A stretch of 64,000 nt of DNA. Origin: Lachnospiraceae bacterium. GTDB taxonomy: Bacteria; Bacillota; Clostridia; Lachnospirales; Lachnospiraceae. Positions 17,209-26,690 of the stretch are shown piece by piece. A program made the position numbers and the translations under genes. Each line of letters starts with the position of its first letter. Position 1 is the first letter of the stretch. The DNA is taken from contig CAJTCY010000004.1 of NCBI GenBank assembly GCA_910575075.1, forward strand, positions 1-64,000, read 5' to 3'. The notes below the pieces were generated by a model, which worked only from the letters and a program-made list of their open reading frames with translations, did not search any database and was not told the origin of the DNA.

Positions 17209-19241
17209 GAAAGGCTCACCATCCCAACCGATTGTAATTCAATATTGGATTCCACTTCATTGTATGATACCACAATCAAATCCCTGAAGTAATCCTCTGT
17301 CAATTTCTTAAAATACATCCGCACAATTGGGGATGTTATGATAATTGGACTTTTGCCCAGTTCTTCCAGTTTCTTGATCTCCGACTCAAGCGCAGACATA
17401 ATACCTTTTGTTTTCTCCGGATCTAAAGTCAAATACGCTCCTTGCTCTGTCTGTTTTACAGAACCCATAATTTCCTGTTCCACTTTGGGATCTAAAGTAA
17501 TTACACTGGTCACCTCATTTGCCGGGAAATATTTACTGGAAATTGCTCTCTTTAAGCTCTGTCTTGCATACTCTGTCAAAACATCTGTATCGCGTGTAGT
17601 AGCTGCATGATCTGCAAGTGTCTCAAAAATAGTCAGCAGATCCCGAATAGAAATACCTTCTCGCAGCAAATTCTGCAATACTTTCTGAATCTCACCAACA
17701 CCCAGCAGCTTGGGGATAAGTTCTTCCACCAATGTAGGATGATTCTCTCTAATATTATCAATAAGACTTTGTACATCCTGTCTTGACAGCAATTCATCAA
17801 TATGAGTCCGAATAACCTCTGTCAAATGAGTGGCAATAATAGAAGGAGGATCTACTACTGTATATCCCAAACTTTCTGCGCGCTCGCGCTGATTTTCAGT
17901 AATCCAGAGCGCAGGCAGATGGAACGACGGCTCAAAAGTAGGAATACCTGAGATTTCTTCCTCAACAAACCCAGGATTCATTGCCATATAATGATCGAAT
18001 AAAATTTCTCCTTCTGTAATCTGAATTCCCTTTATCTTAATAATGTATTGGTTGGGATTCAACTGTATATTATCACGCAAACGAATAATTGGTACTACAG
18101 TACCAAGTTCTAATGCAATCTGTCTTCGTATCATAACTACACGGTCTAACAAATCTCCCCCCTGATTAACATCTGCAAGGGGAATAATACCATACCCAAA
18201 TTCCAATTCGATAGGATCCACCTGAAGAAGCGAGACTACATTTTCCGGACGGCGAATCTCTTCCGCTTGTTCCTCCGCTGCATCTACTTCCTCTTCAATT
18301 GCCTCAACGCCAAGGTTATTCTCTACGCTTCTTCCTGCGACAAGAAAACTGATTCCCAGAGGGACAAACAATTTCCACTCCAGCGGTGTAGCCAGTCCCA
18401 GGAACACCATTACTGCACCTACAATATACAATACCTTAGGAATGCCAAATAACTGGTGTATTAAAGTTTCTCCAAAGTCTGCCTCTTTCGATGCTTTTGT
18501 TACAAGAATACCAGTTGCAAGAGATATCAGAAGGGAAGGGATCTGGCTAACCAGTCCGTCACCAATTGTAAGTACGCCATATTGGTTCAGCGCATCCATT
18601 ATCTCCATGTCCTGACGAAGCATTCCCATGGCAATACCGCCCACCATATTGATAAGGCTTATTATAATACCTACATTGGCATCTCCTTTTACATACTTGG
18701 TAGCACCATCCATTGCTCCGAAAAAGCTGGATTCCTGCTGAATTTTATCACGGCGCTCTCTTGCCTGTTTTTCATCAATTACACCGGTGTTCAGATCAGC
18801 GTCGATAGCCATCTGCTTACCTGGCATAGCATCCAGCGTAAATCTTGCTGTTACTTCTGATACTCGCTCAGAACCTTTGTTAATGACAATAAGCTGAATC
18901 AAAATCATAACTACGAAGATAATTGCTCCGATAATCAGGTCATTTCCACCAACAAACTGTCCAAAAGTACGCACCACATTTCCCGGATCCCCGCTGTTTA
19001 ATATCAATCGCGTAGAAGATACATTCAATGATATACGAAAAATTGTGGTAAACAAAAGCAGTGTGGGAAAGAACGACATATCCAGCACTTCTTTAACAAA
19101 CAATGCATTCATCAATACGATTAAAGCAATGGACATATTTATAGCAAGCATAATATCCAGTAAAAAAGAAGGAATCGGAATAATAAAGAATATTATTGCT
19201 GCCAATAAATATAACGCTATGCCTAAATCTGCCTTCTTCAT
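17205..19241 (-). CDS. flhA: Flagellar export gate protein FlhA
   Basis: 678 residues. The N-terminal half holds about eight membrane helices, with the conserved cytoplasmic loop (FHIPEP-type region, here IDEKQARERRDKIQQESSFFG). The C-terminal half (about 340-678) is the cytoplasmic ring domain that docks chaperone-substrate complexes. It is the main part of the type III export gate and uses the proton motive force. The ATG at 19241 has GGAGAA. Overlap with flhF and 25 bases to flhB show one transcription unit. Confidence 0.97.
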   Translation of the reverse strand: MKKADLGIALYLLAAIIFFIIPIPSFLLDIMLAINMSIALIVLMNALFVKEVLDMSFFPTLLLFTTIFRISLNVSSTRLILNSGDPGNVVRTFGQFVGGNDLIIGAIIFVVMILIQLIVINKGSERVSEVTARFTLDAMPGKQMAIDADLNTGVIDEKQARERRDKIQQESSFFGAMDGATKYVKGDANVGIIISLINMVGGIAMGMLRQDMEIMDALNQYGVLTIGDGLVSQIPSLLISLATGILVTKASKEADFGETLIHQLFGIPKVLYIVGAVMVFLGLATPLEWKLFVPLGISFLVAGRSVENNLGVEAIEEEVDAAEEQAEEIRRPENVVSLLQVDPIELEFGYGIIPLADVNQGGDLLDRVVMIRRQIALELGTVVPIIRLRDNIQLNPNQYIIKIKGIQITEGEILFDHYMAMNPGFVEEEISGIPTFEPSFHLPALWITENQRERAESLGYTVVDPPSIIATHLTEVIRTHIDELLSRQDVQSLIDNIRENHPTLVEELIPKLLGVGEIQKVLQNLLREGISIRDLLTIFETLADHAATTRDTDVLTEYARQSLKRAISSKYFPANEVTSVITLDPKVEQEIMGSVKQTEQGAYLTLDPEKTKGIMSALESEIKKLEELGKSPIIITSPIVRMYFKKLTEDYFRDLIVVSYNEVESNIELQSVGMVSLS

Positions 19242-19266
19242 GCTGTATTCTCCTTTCCTCTCTTTT

Positions 19267-20394
19267 TTATCTATTCTCTCTCAAACTGTAGACAAAGGCA
19301 AGTACCTCTGCCACAGCCTGATACAATTCCGGCGGAACTTCCTGCCCAATGTCTACATTGGCATACAGCATTCGCGCCAGCGGCTTGTTTTCTACTATTT
19401 CAATATGATGTTCTTTCGCTGCCTCCCGGATTTTCTGTGCCAGAAAATCCTCTCCCTTCGCTACCACGATAGGCGCAGAATTCTGCTGGGCATCGTATTT
19501 AATTGCCACAGCATAATGCGTAGGATTGGTAATAACCACGTCTGCACTGGGCAGGCTCTGCATCATACGCCGTTGAGAAGCTTCCCTCATTCTGGAACGC
19601 TGCCGCCCCTTAATTTCAGGATTTCCCTCCGTATTTTTAAATTCATCTTTGACCTCTTGTTTGGTCATCTTCATATCTTCTTTAAACTTATGCTTCTGAT
19701 AAGCAAAATCCGCAATCCCTATTACAAAATAAAGAAGGCTGATTTTAAGTCCGGTATCAATCACAATGCTTCCCACCAGCAAAATCACCTGTAGAAGTGG
19801 AATATCATAAAGTAAAAACAATTCATTCTGATGATCCTTAATGGAGGTATATGCCACATATATTATCAATATAATTTTAACAATAGATTTTAAAAGCTCA
19901 AAGAGGGAATCTTTGGAAAAAATCCGTTTAAACCCACTGAGCGGATTAATTTTACTGAATTTAGGCATGATAGATTTGGTAGTTACCTTCCATTTTACCT
20001 GCCAGACATTGATTGCTACGGACAAACTAAAGCCAATGATAAAGAACGGCGCTAAAATCAGTAATATCGTACCCATTACATTTTGTATAACAGTATGTAT
20101 CGTCATTACGGACAACCCGCCAATGCTCTCATTGATTATGTCTGGTATCTTATTATACAAAGAAAAACCACTCAAAAGCTTTTCTCCCACAAAAGAGATA
20201 AATATTTTCATCATAAGAAACAATGCAATTAAACCCACTGCATGATTCAGCTCCTGGCTCTTTGCCACCTGTCCGTTATTTCTGGCATCCTGCAGTTTCT
20301 TAGCTGTGGCCGGCTCTGTTTTCTCTCCTCCATCGCCATCTTTTGCAAACCACTGCAGGTCATATCTCAGCAAAAAATAAGGTTCTTCTCTCAC
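19267..20394 (-). CDS. flhB: Flagellar export switch protein FlhB
   Basis: About 375 residues from the GTG at 20394, which has AAGGA ten bases upstream; a TTG at 20412 inside fliR is the alternative and would add six residues. The chain begins with the usual LQWFAKDGDGGEKTEPAT and has four membrane helices. The cytoplasmic domain carries the self-cleavage motif NPTH (in VVITNPTHYAVAIKYD). Cleavage switches export from rod-hook to filament substrates together with FliK. The start overlaps the fliR stop by a few bases. Confidence 0.95.
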   Translation of the reverse strand: MREEPYFLLRYDLQWFAKDGDGGEKTEPATAKKLQDARNNGQVAKSQELNHAVGLIALFLMMKIFISFVGEKLLSGFSLYNKIPDIINESIGGLSVMTIHTVIQNVMGTILLILAPFFIIGFSLSVAINVWQVKWKVTTKSIMPKFSKINPLSGFKRIFSKDSLFELLKSIVKIILIIYVAYTSIKDHQNELFLLYDIPLLQVILLVGSIVIDTGLKISLLYFVIGIADFAYQKHKFKEDMKMTKQEVKDEFKNTEGNPEIKGRQRSRMREASQRRMMQSLPSADVVITNPTHYAVAIKYDAQQNSAPIVVAKGEDFLAQKIREAAKEHHIEIVENKPLARMLYANVDIGQEVPPELYQAVAEVLAFVYSLRENR

Positions 20395-20395
20395 G

Positions 20396-21178
20396 TCAAT
20401 ACATTCCTTCAATCATAGAAACAATCATTTTCTTCATCTCAGTAAATATAAAACTTGAAATATCGGGAAGCAGTACAATGGTAAGGAACATAATTCCAAA
20501 TCCCATTAAAATTTTAATCTGCATTCCCACTGCAAACATATTCATCTGCGGCGCAACCTTTGCCATAATTCCTAAAATGCAGCTCAAAATCATATTGCAT
20601 GCAAAAACAGGAAGCACAATTCGAAAGCCAATAACCATTAAATCTGTCACAAACATGGTCATAGTTCCCATAAGATGATTCCAGTCAAAAACAGTGCCGC
20701 TGACTGGAATAACTTGAAAAGTATCAACCAGGGCTCTCAAAATATAGTGATGCATATTGGTTACAATCAAAAGCATCATTATAAAATAGTTATACATAGT
20801 ACCTGTAAGTCCTGAAGGAGACTTTGTAGTAGGGTCAAACATATTTGCCATGGCAAGACCAATTTCCATATCAATGACTTTTCCTGAAAACACAATAATG
20901 GAATTACAAATATTTGCTGCAAAACCAATGAGCAATCCTGTAATTCCTTCTTTCAGGGCGATGATGGCAAACTCAATCACTCCAGAATATACCAGAGTCT
21001 CTTTCGGCTGAATTATCTGATATAAAATAATAGCCAGAAACGCTGAAAATCCTATCTTAACTCGCCCCGGCGTATTATTCATTCCAAAAAAAGGAGCAAT
21101 ATATACAAAGGATGCAACCCTTACCAATATCATCAAAAAATATTCAAATGTGTACAATGAAAACTCATAGTTTACCAT
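20396..21178 (-). CDS. fliR: Flagellar export apparatus protein FliR
   Basis: 260 residues, very hydrophobic, with about six membrane helices. Conserved parts are FEYFLMILVRVASF at the N-terminus and GLAMANMFDPTTKS mid-chain. FliR forms the export gate core with FliP and FliQ. It is 11 bases after fliQ and overlaps the likely flhB start. The ribosome site (GGTTGGGACAGT) is weak, which agrees with translation coupled to fliQ. Confidence 0.95.
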   Translation of the reverse strand: MVNYEFSLYTFEYFLMILVRVASFVYIAPFFGMNNTPGRVKIGFSAFLAIILYQIIQPKETLVYSGVIEFAIIALKEGITGLLIGFAANICNSIIVFSGKVIDMEIGLAMANMFDPTTKSPSGLTGTMYNYFIMMLLIVTNMHHYILRALVDTFQVIPVSGTVFDWNHLMGTMTMFVTDLMVIGFRIVLPVFACNMILSCILGIMAKVAPQMNMFAVGMQIKILMGFGIMFLTIVLLPDISSFIFTEMKKMIVSMIEGMY

Positions 21179-21189
21179 ACTGTCCCAAC

Positions 21190-21462
21190 CTACCGCAGAT
21201 ACAGACCAAAATTATTCCAAAGCTGCGTCATAAAACTGGACAACTCATTCAGTATCCAGCCGCCTATCAGCATCATACCCAAAAATACTGCAACAATTTT
21301 AGGCACAAAAGTTAATGTCTGCTCCTGAATAGAAGTAACAGTCTGAAAAATACTTACGGTAAGACCTATAATCAGAGAAATCAGCAATAAAGGCGCTGAT
21401 ACCTTAATAATCAGAAATAATGCATCTCTTGCAATATCCATTACCTGGCCTTCTGTTATCAT
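21190..21462 (-). CDS. fliQ: Flagellar export apparatus protein FliQ
   Basis: 90 residues with two membrane helices (about 16-38 and 52-72) and the family sequence SIFQTVTSIQEQTLTFVPKI between them. FliQ binds FliP and FliR in the export gate. The ATG at 21462 follows GAGGTG at eight bases. Length is normal. Confidence 0.96.
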   Translation of the reverse strand: MITEGQVMDIARDALFLIIKVSAPLLLISLIIGLTVSIFQTVTSIQEQTLTFVPKIVAVFLGMMLIGGWILNELSSFMTQLWNNFGLYLR

Positions 21463-21482
21463 ATGTTCACCTCACTCTGCCG

Positions 21483-22346
21483 TCAATAAAATGTTTTTAC
21501 AAGATTCCCTATTACCAGATTCCAGCCATCCGCAAGCACAAACAGCAAAACCTTAAAGGGCATGGAAATTGTTGTAGGTGGCAGCATCATCATACCCATA
21601 GACATAAGCACCGACGCCACAACCATATCAATCACAATAAATGGAATATAAATCAAAAATCCAATAATAAAAGCTGTCCTCAGTTCGCTGACAATAAAGC
21701 TGGGAATTACCACATACATCGGGATCGACTCTAATGTCTCCGGTTCCTGCAGGTCCATACCGGTCATATCAATCTCTGCAATATCACAGAATAACTGTAA
21801 ATCTTTCCGCTGCATTTCCTTAAACATAAACCTGCGTATTGGCTGTTCTGCAAGTTCTAATGCCTCTTCCTGATTAATCTCACCTGCGTCTAAAGGCTTG
21901 ACTACCGTCTCATTCAATTCCGAAAAAATTGGATTCATAATAAATAATGTCAAAAACAGTGCAAGCCCTACAAGCACCTGATTAGGAGGCGCTGTCTGAG
22001 TTCCTACTGCTGTTCTCACGAAATGCAGTACCACAATAATTCTCGTAAAGGACGTAAGCATAATCAGAATAGCAGGCGCCAGTGAAATAATTGTCAGCAC
22101 CAGTAAAATCTTGATATTTGCAGACAAATTTCCATCTTCATTATTCCACATAACAGAAAGCCCTGTGTTATCTGAGCGATCTATTCCAGAGTAAGGCCTG
22201 GCACTTTGTGTTCCACTATTCGCCGCCGGATTATTGACATCAGCCGCATACGCACTCTGTCCGAAAAATGCAAACATTGTCAGCAACAACATAAGCAGAC
22301 CAAAGGCAAAGGAAGTTCCGCAATATATTTTCTTCAGTTTCTTCAT
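21483..22346 (-). CDS. fliP: Flagellar export apparatus protein FliP
   Basis: 287 residues. A cleavable signal-like helix is at 1-33, then a periplasmic-type polar stretch, then helices with SLAPAILIMLTSFTRIIVV and the hallmark ASVLMSMGMMMLPPTTISMP. FliP is the main component of the FliPQR gate. It follows fliO by 10 bases. All family motifs are intact. Confidence 0.97.
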   Translation of the reverse strand: MKKLKKIYCGTSFAFGLLMLLLTMFAFFGQSAYAADVNNPAANSGTQSARPYSGIDRSDNTGLSVMWNNEDGNLSANIKILLVLTIISLAPAILIMLTSFTRIIVVLHFVRTAVGTQTAPPNQVLVGLALFLTLFIMNPIFSELNETVVKPLDAGEINQEEALELAEQPIRRFMFKEMQRKDLQLFCDIAEIDMTGMDLQEPETLESIPMYVVIPSFIVSELRTAFIIGFLIYIPFIVIDMVVASVLMSMGMMMLPPTTISMPFKVLLFVLADGWNLVIGNLVKTFY

Positions 22347-22356
22347 AATGTCCTGC

Positions 22357-22737
22357 CTACTTCCTGGGAATTTTATCTTTCAGTCTGTTTAATACATCCT
22401 GAAAAGTCTCATTCATTTTCACTCCCTGAAATTCTTCTTCTGAAGGCTTCCAGGTTAATTCGTTCTCGGTCAGCTCTGTCAGGACATTTATAGTATCCTT
22501 ACAGACAGAAATAACCAGATACTTTTGTCCAACCTGAATAATCTGAATAAATTTATTATTCGTCACACGAAAAGTTTCAACAATCTGAACATTTCTGTTC
22601 TTCATCATACCCTGCTGATATCCTGCAATCCATCTGGTAGTAAAATATGTAATTACCAGCACAAACAGAAAAATCAACAATATTCCGATTAGTTGGAAAA
22701 AGCTGCCCCATCCCGAGAAAACTTCCATTACAAACAT
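22357..22737 (-). CDS. fliO: Flagellar biosynthesis protein FliO
   Basis: About 126 residues. One membrane helix near residues 10-33 is followed by GYQQGMMKNRNVQIVETFRV and GQKYLVISVCKDTINVLTEL, the typical FliO core, and a polar end. FliO helps FliP assemble. The start is uncertain: the ATG at 22737 lies just after the cheY stop with no clear ribosome site, and a TTG at 22746 overlaps cheY. Coupling to cheY translation is likely. Confidence 0.87.
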   Translation of the reverse strand: MFVMEVFSGWGSFFQLIGILLIFLFVLVITYFTTRWIAGYQQGMMKNRNVQIVETFRVTNNKFIQIIQVGQKYLVISVCKDTINVLTELTENELTWKPSEEEFQGVKMNETFQDVLNRLKDKIPRK

Positions 22738-22738
22738 G

Positions 22739-23101
22739 TTAACCAACTACTTTTTTCACAGCTTCTAATACACGCTCTGCCTGGAATGGCTTCACAATAA
22801 AATCCTTTGCCCCAGACTGAATAGCCTCAATAACCATCGCCTGCTGTCCCATTGCAGAACACATAATAATATTTGCAGAAGGATCTGATGCTTTAATCTG
22901 TTTCAAAGCCTGAATTCCATCCATCTCCGGCATGGTAATATCCATAAGTACCAGATCCGGCTTTGTTTCATTGTACTTTTCTACTGCTTTCAGGCCATTT
23001 TCAGCTTCACCGGCAACATCATAGCCATTCTTGGTAAGAATGTCCTTGATCATCATTCTCATAAATGCTGCGTCATCACAAATTAAAATATTCTTTGCCA
23101 T
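22739..23101 (-). CDS. cheY: Chemotaxis response regulator CheY
   Basis: 120 residues, a single receiver domain. D9-D10 and the phospho-acceptor D54 (VLMDITMPEMDG) are present, with the conserved Thr/Ser in MCSAMGQQA and Lys in FIVKPF. CheY-P binds FliM and FliY at the switch to change rotation. The gene lies between fliY, which encodes a CheY-P phosphatase, and fliO, as in B. subtilis. The ribosome site is GGAGAA. Confidence 0.97.
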   Translation of the reverse strand: MAKNILICDDAAFMRMMIKDILTKNGYDVAGEAENGLKAVEKYNETKPDLVLMDITMPEMDGIQALKQIKASDPSANIIMCSAMGQQAMVIEAIQSGAKDFIVKPFQAERVLEAVKKVVG

Positions 23102-23130
23102 ATCTTCTTCTCCTTGATATCACTTTTATT

Positions 23131-24288
23131 TTAGTTATTTATAATTTCAGTAATACGTACGCCAAAGCTCTCTTCCAATACAACTACCTCGCCTTTCGCC
23201 ACGTATTTACCGTTTACTAACACATCTATGGGCTCACCCGCAATCTTATTCAGCTCGATAATTGTACCTGGAGCAAATTCCAGAATATCCTGAATTGATT
23301 TGCTGGTTCTTCCCAATTCTACAGTAACATCCAGCGGAACATCCATGATCAATCCAATATTTTCCTGCTGGGTAATAGGATTAAAATCTCCGGCAAACGC
23401 CTGGAATTGCGCAGGCTGTACGTTAACCGGCTGTTGTGCATACATTTGTGACATATCATTCATAGGCATTCCCATCATTGGCTGCCCCATCATTGGCTGC
23501 ATCTGCGGCATAGGCTGTTGCTGCATAGGCTGTGCCTGCTGTGGAACAGTCTGTGGTGCCGGCGCTGCCTGTGGTGCCGGAGCAGTGTTAGCCATCGCCG
23601 AACTATCGGCTTCCATATTTTCAGAAACACCGCTGCACATCTCCTTTGCAAAAGAAATTGGATACAATTGCATAATATTACTTTTTACTAAATCGCCAAT
23701 TTCCATCAAAAAAGAAATTTTTACAAACTGCCCTCCCAGAAATTCATCAATCTCTGTTCCGTCAATGGTATCCTTCAAATCAACCAAATCCGCTGACGGC
23801 GGGCTGATATCAATCATTTTATTTAACATGGAGGATAAGGAGGTCGCTGAGCTTCCCATCATCTGATTCATAGCCTCACAGATTGCGCTTAAATGCAGTT
23901 CACCAAGCTCAACATCTGTATTTGTACCGTCTCCACCCATCATTAAATCTGTTATTATTTTTACATCTTGTTCCCGTAATACCAAAAGATTACTGCCATC
24001 CAAGCCTACGGTGTAGGCAATTCGAATAAACACACATGGTCTCTCATATTCTTCAACAATATCATCCCATGTAGCAAAGGTCACTACTGGTGTGGAAATT
24101 TCCACCTTTCGGTTTACCAGCGAGAACAAAGTTGTAGCTGCTGTTCCCATACTGATATTGGAAATTTCACCTATTGCATCAATCTCGTCTGGTGTCAGCG
24201 CCTCTTCTGCGTTTTCACTGGCTGTCTCTGCTCCGGTATCACCGCTCAGCAGAGCGCTAATTTCTTCCTGTGACAGAACTCCATCCAT
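23131..24288 (-). CDS. fliY: Flagellar switch protein and CheY-P phosphatase FliY (FliN-containing)
   Basis: 385 residues in three parts. Residues 1-15 (MDGVLSQEEISALL) match the CheY-binding segment also found in FliM. Residues 35-200 are a CheC-like domain with two complete phosphatase sites, D37-E41-N44-P67 and S134-E138-N141-P164. A long Met/Gln/Pro/Ala linker (about 225-300) leads to the FliN C-ring domain (VPLDVTVELGRTSKS to the end). It therefore builds the switch and dephosphorylates CheY-P. No separate fliN gene is present. The M/Q/P repeat tract, with repeated QPM-type units, is the most variable part. Confidence 0.95.
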   Translation of the reverse strand: MDGVLSQEEISALLSGDTGAETASENAEEALTPDEIDAIGEISNISMGTAATTLFSLVNRKVEISTPVVTFATWDDIVEEYERPCVFIRIAYTVGLDGSNLLVLREQDVKIITDLMMGGDGTNTDVELGELHLSAICEAMNQMMGSSATSLSSMLNKMIDISPPSADLVDLKDTIDGTEIDEFLGGQFVKISFLMEIGDLVKSNIMQLYPISFAKEMCSGVSENMEADSSAMANTAPAPQAAPAPQTVPQQAQPMQQQPMPQMQPMMGQPMMGMPMNDMSQMYAQQPVNVQPAQFQAFAGDFNPITQQENIGLIMDVPLDVTVELGRTSKSIQDILEFAPGTIIELNKIAGEPIDVLVNGKYVAKGEVVVLEESFGVRITEIINN

Positions 24289-24292
24289 AACT

Positions 24293-25276
24293 TCACTGCT
24301 CCTCTCTGATTACTGATGTAACTCTTACTGCATACTGATCCCCAGATGCTCCAGGCAAAGCAGTAAATTTCTTTATATTTCCAACATATACATTCAGTTC
24401 CTGATCCACTTTTGTATCCACACGGATAATATCCCCAACCTGAAGATTGATAAAATCACTGACAGAAATGGTACTCTTGCCCAAAACTGCCTTTACAGGC
24501 ATCGGTGCCTTGGAAAGCAATGATTCCAAAATCTCTGTATATTCCTGCTCTCCCCGCGCCTGCATGCTGGTGAACCAGTACTTTGTATTCAGTCTGTCCA
24601 TAACATCTTCCAATGTCATATATGGCAGACATACATTCATACGTCCCTCGACATCCCCAACTTTGATATTAATTGTGATAATTGCTATCATCTCACTGGG
24701 GGAAATAAACTGAGCAAATTGAGAATTCGTCTCAATTCGTTCCAATCTGGGATGAATCTCAGCAACATTCTTCCATGGCTCACTCATCAGGTTGATACAT
24801 GCATTCATAATCCGTTCAATTATCAAAATCTCAATCTCTGAAAATTCCCGGCTTTTTTCTATTGGCTCTCCTAATCCTCCCAGCATGCGGTCAACCATGG
24901 CATACCCCAGGTTTGTTGCCAGCTCAATAATAATGCTGCCGGGCATTGGGTCAAAATTAACTACTCCAAGAAGTACCGGATTTGACAAAGAATTAGAAAA
25001 TTCTGAATATGTAACTGCCTCTGAATTCTCCACCTCAACCTGAACTGTCTTTCGCAGGTAAGCCGGAAGATTTGTTGACAATAATCGTCCATAATGCTCA
25101 AATATAAACTCCATGGTTCTGAGATGTTCTTTGGAAAACTTTGCAGGCCTTGCGAAATCATAATTCTTAACCTGTTTCTCAGCAGCATTCTCCTTCATCT
25201 CTTCTGCATCAAATTCACCGCTGTTCAGCGCATTCAGCAGACTGTCTATCTCATTCTGCGATAAGACCTCGCCCAT
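24293..25276 (-). CDS. fliM: Flagellar motor switch protein FliM
   Basis: 327 residues. The N-terminal CheY-P-binding peptide (LSQNEIDSLLNAL) is followed by the CheC-like middle domain (FSNSLSNPVLLGVVNF, MVDRMLGG) and a FliN-like C-terminal domain (LGKSTISVSDFINLQVGDII). It forms the C-ring with FliG and FliY. It begins 32 bases after fliL and ends four bases before fliY. Confidence 0.97.
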   Translation of the reverse strand: MGEVLSQNEIDSLLNALNSGEFDAEEMKENAAEKQVKNYDFARPAKFSKEHLRTMEFIFEHYGRLLSTNLPAYLRKTVQVEVENSEAVTYSEFSNSLSNPVLLGVVNFDPMPGSIIIELATNLGYAMVDRMLGGLGEPIEKSREFSEIEILIIERIMNACINLMSEPWKNVAEIHPRLERIETNSQFAQFISPSEMIAIITINIKVGDVEGRMNVCLPYMTLEDVMDRLNTKYWFTSMQARGEQEYTEILESLLSKAPMPVKAVLGKSTISVSDFINLQVGDIIRVDTKVDQELNVYVGNIKKFTALPGASGDQYAVRVTSVIREEQ

Positions 25277-25308
25277 TTTCTCTCACCACCTGACATTTTT
25301 GCTGCAAA

Positions 25309-25833
25309 TTACTTGCTCTCCTCATAAGTATAGGTCGGGAACGCTACGCTTACAATAAAGTCAGAATCAAACAGTTTGCGGAGGCGTTTTAAAATTTCAT
25401 CCTGCACATCTCCCTGCTTGTTTCTCATATCTTCTATGGTATGGCTGGATACAATCTTTATGATCTCATCCTTGATAATAGCTTCATTCTTTGTAATAGC
25501 TTCGGAACCCTTTTTATACCCTTTATTCTTCGTATCCAGTGCCAGAGATACAGAAATCACCGCATAGCTCTTCTTATCTCCGTCGCTTTTCAAATTGATG
25601 GTAAGACTTTCTCCGCTGGAAATCGCTACGGTTTCCACATTTTCCATTGGGATATCAATAGAAGAATTCTCCTTACCGCCTTCCAGCTCCAGATCAATCG
25701 CAGAACAAACTTTATTGATCAGCTCATTTGCCTTTTTGGTCTGCGGAACAATAGATATCATCAGAATCGCTGTTAAAATCAGATTTGCAAGTACCAGTGC
25801 CAGAATCAAGACACTCATTAAATTCTTTTTCAT
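25309..25833 (-). CDS. fliL: Flagellar basal body-associated protein FliL
   Basis: 174 residues. One N-terminal membrane helix (about 8-28) and an extracytoplasmic domain with VSLALDTKNKGYKKGSEA and a C-terminal ILKRLRKLFDSDFIVSVAFPTYTYE, typical of FliL. It encircles and stabilises the stator. It lies between motB and fliM, 14 bases from motB. Confidence 0.93.
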   Translation of the reverse strand: MKKNLMSVLILALVLANLILTAILMISIVPQTKKANELINKVCSAIDLELEGGKENSSIDIPMENVETVAISSGESLTINLKSDGDKKSYAVISVSLALDTKNKGYKKGSEAITKNEAIIKDEIIKIVSSHTIEDMRNKQGDVQDEILKRLRKLFDSDFIVSVAFPTYTYEESK

Positions 25834-25847
25834 GGTGTTTTTCCTTT

Positions 25848-26690
25848 CTAATTAGAATTATACGAGTTATATATTTTAATCTCTACCCTTCGGTTTCTTG
25901 CACGTCCTTCTGGCGTAGAGTTATCTGCAACCGGATTATATTCGCCGCAGCCCGTAGCCCGAATCCTGCCGGCATCCAATGCTGTAACTTCTATAATATA
26001 ATCTTTCACTGCAAATGCCCGATAAGCAGATAACAAATCATTACTCTCGTATTTCGCATTACTGATCGGAACATTATCTGTATGTCCTTCTATATAGATG
26101 AGATTATCGCTGTACTGTTGCAAAATCATGGACAGCTTGTCAACTAACGGAAGAGCATCCTCCCGAATCTGCGATTGCGCTGAATCAAACAGCAGCGCCC
26201 CATTTAAGGTAAGTTTTACAAACTGTGCATCCACATCAATTTCCACTTGCTCTGCAATCTGCTGTTGTGCCAATTCCTGCTCTATCTGCTGCGCCATCTC
26301 TTCTGACTCTTTTAATCCCGCCTCTTCCAATTCTTCCTTCAATTCTTCCGAAGGCTCTGATTCCGGCTGATTGGATTCCATCTCATCCATAGGCTCCTGC
26401 TCCTCAGCCTCAGAGGAATTCGTATCTTCTTTAAAATACTCATCCAGCAGTTCCAACTGACTGATTCCAGAAGCAATCATCATTCCCTCTCCCACTGTAT
26501 TACCGCCTGAGGATAAAATACTGAAACTGTTCTGCATGGAGTTGATAAGCTGATCCCACTTATCTGCATCCACCGTAGACATGGCAAACAGCAGTACGAA
26601 AAAGCACAACAGAAGATTCATCAGGTCTGCAAAGGTATTCAGCCACGACGCTTCTCCTCCGCCTGACTCTTCTACTTTTCTTTTTGCCAC
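25848..26690 (-). CDS. motB: Flagellar stator protein MotB
   Basis: 280 residues from a GTG start with GGAGG upstream, overlapping the motA stop. The single membrane helix includes the ion-binding Asp22 (FADLMNLLLCFF). A long Glu/Gln linker (about 85-165) precedes the OmpA-like peptidoglycan-binding domain (YIEGHTDNVPISN, GRARNRRVEIKI). With MotA it forms the torque-producing ion channel. Whether protons or sodium are used cannot be read from the sequence with certainty. Confidence 0.96.
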   Translation of the reverse strand: MAKRKVEESGGGEASWLNTFADLMNLLLCFFVLLFAMSTVDADKWDQLINSMQNSFSILSSGGNTVGEGMMIASGISQLELLDEYFKEDTNSSEAEEQEPMDEMESNQPESEPSEELKEELEEAGLKESEEMAQQIEQELAQQQIAEQVEIDVDAQFVKLTLNGALLFDSAQSQIREDALPLVDKLSMILQQYSDNLIYIEGHTDNVPISNAKYESNDLLSAYRAFAVKDYIIEVTALDAGRIRATGCGEYNPVADNSTPEGRARNRRVEIKIYNSYNSN

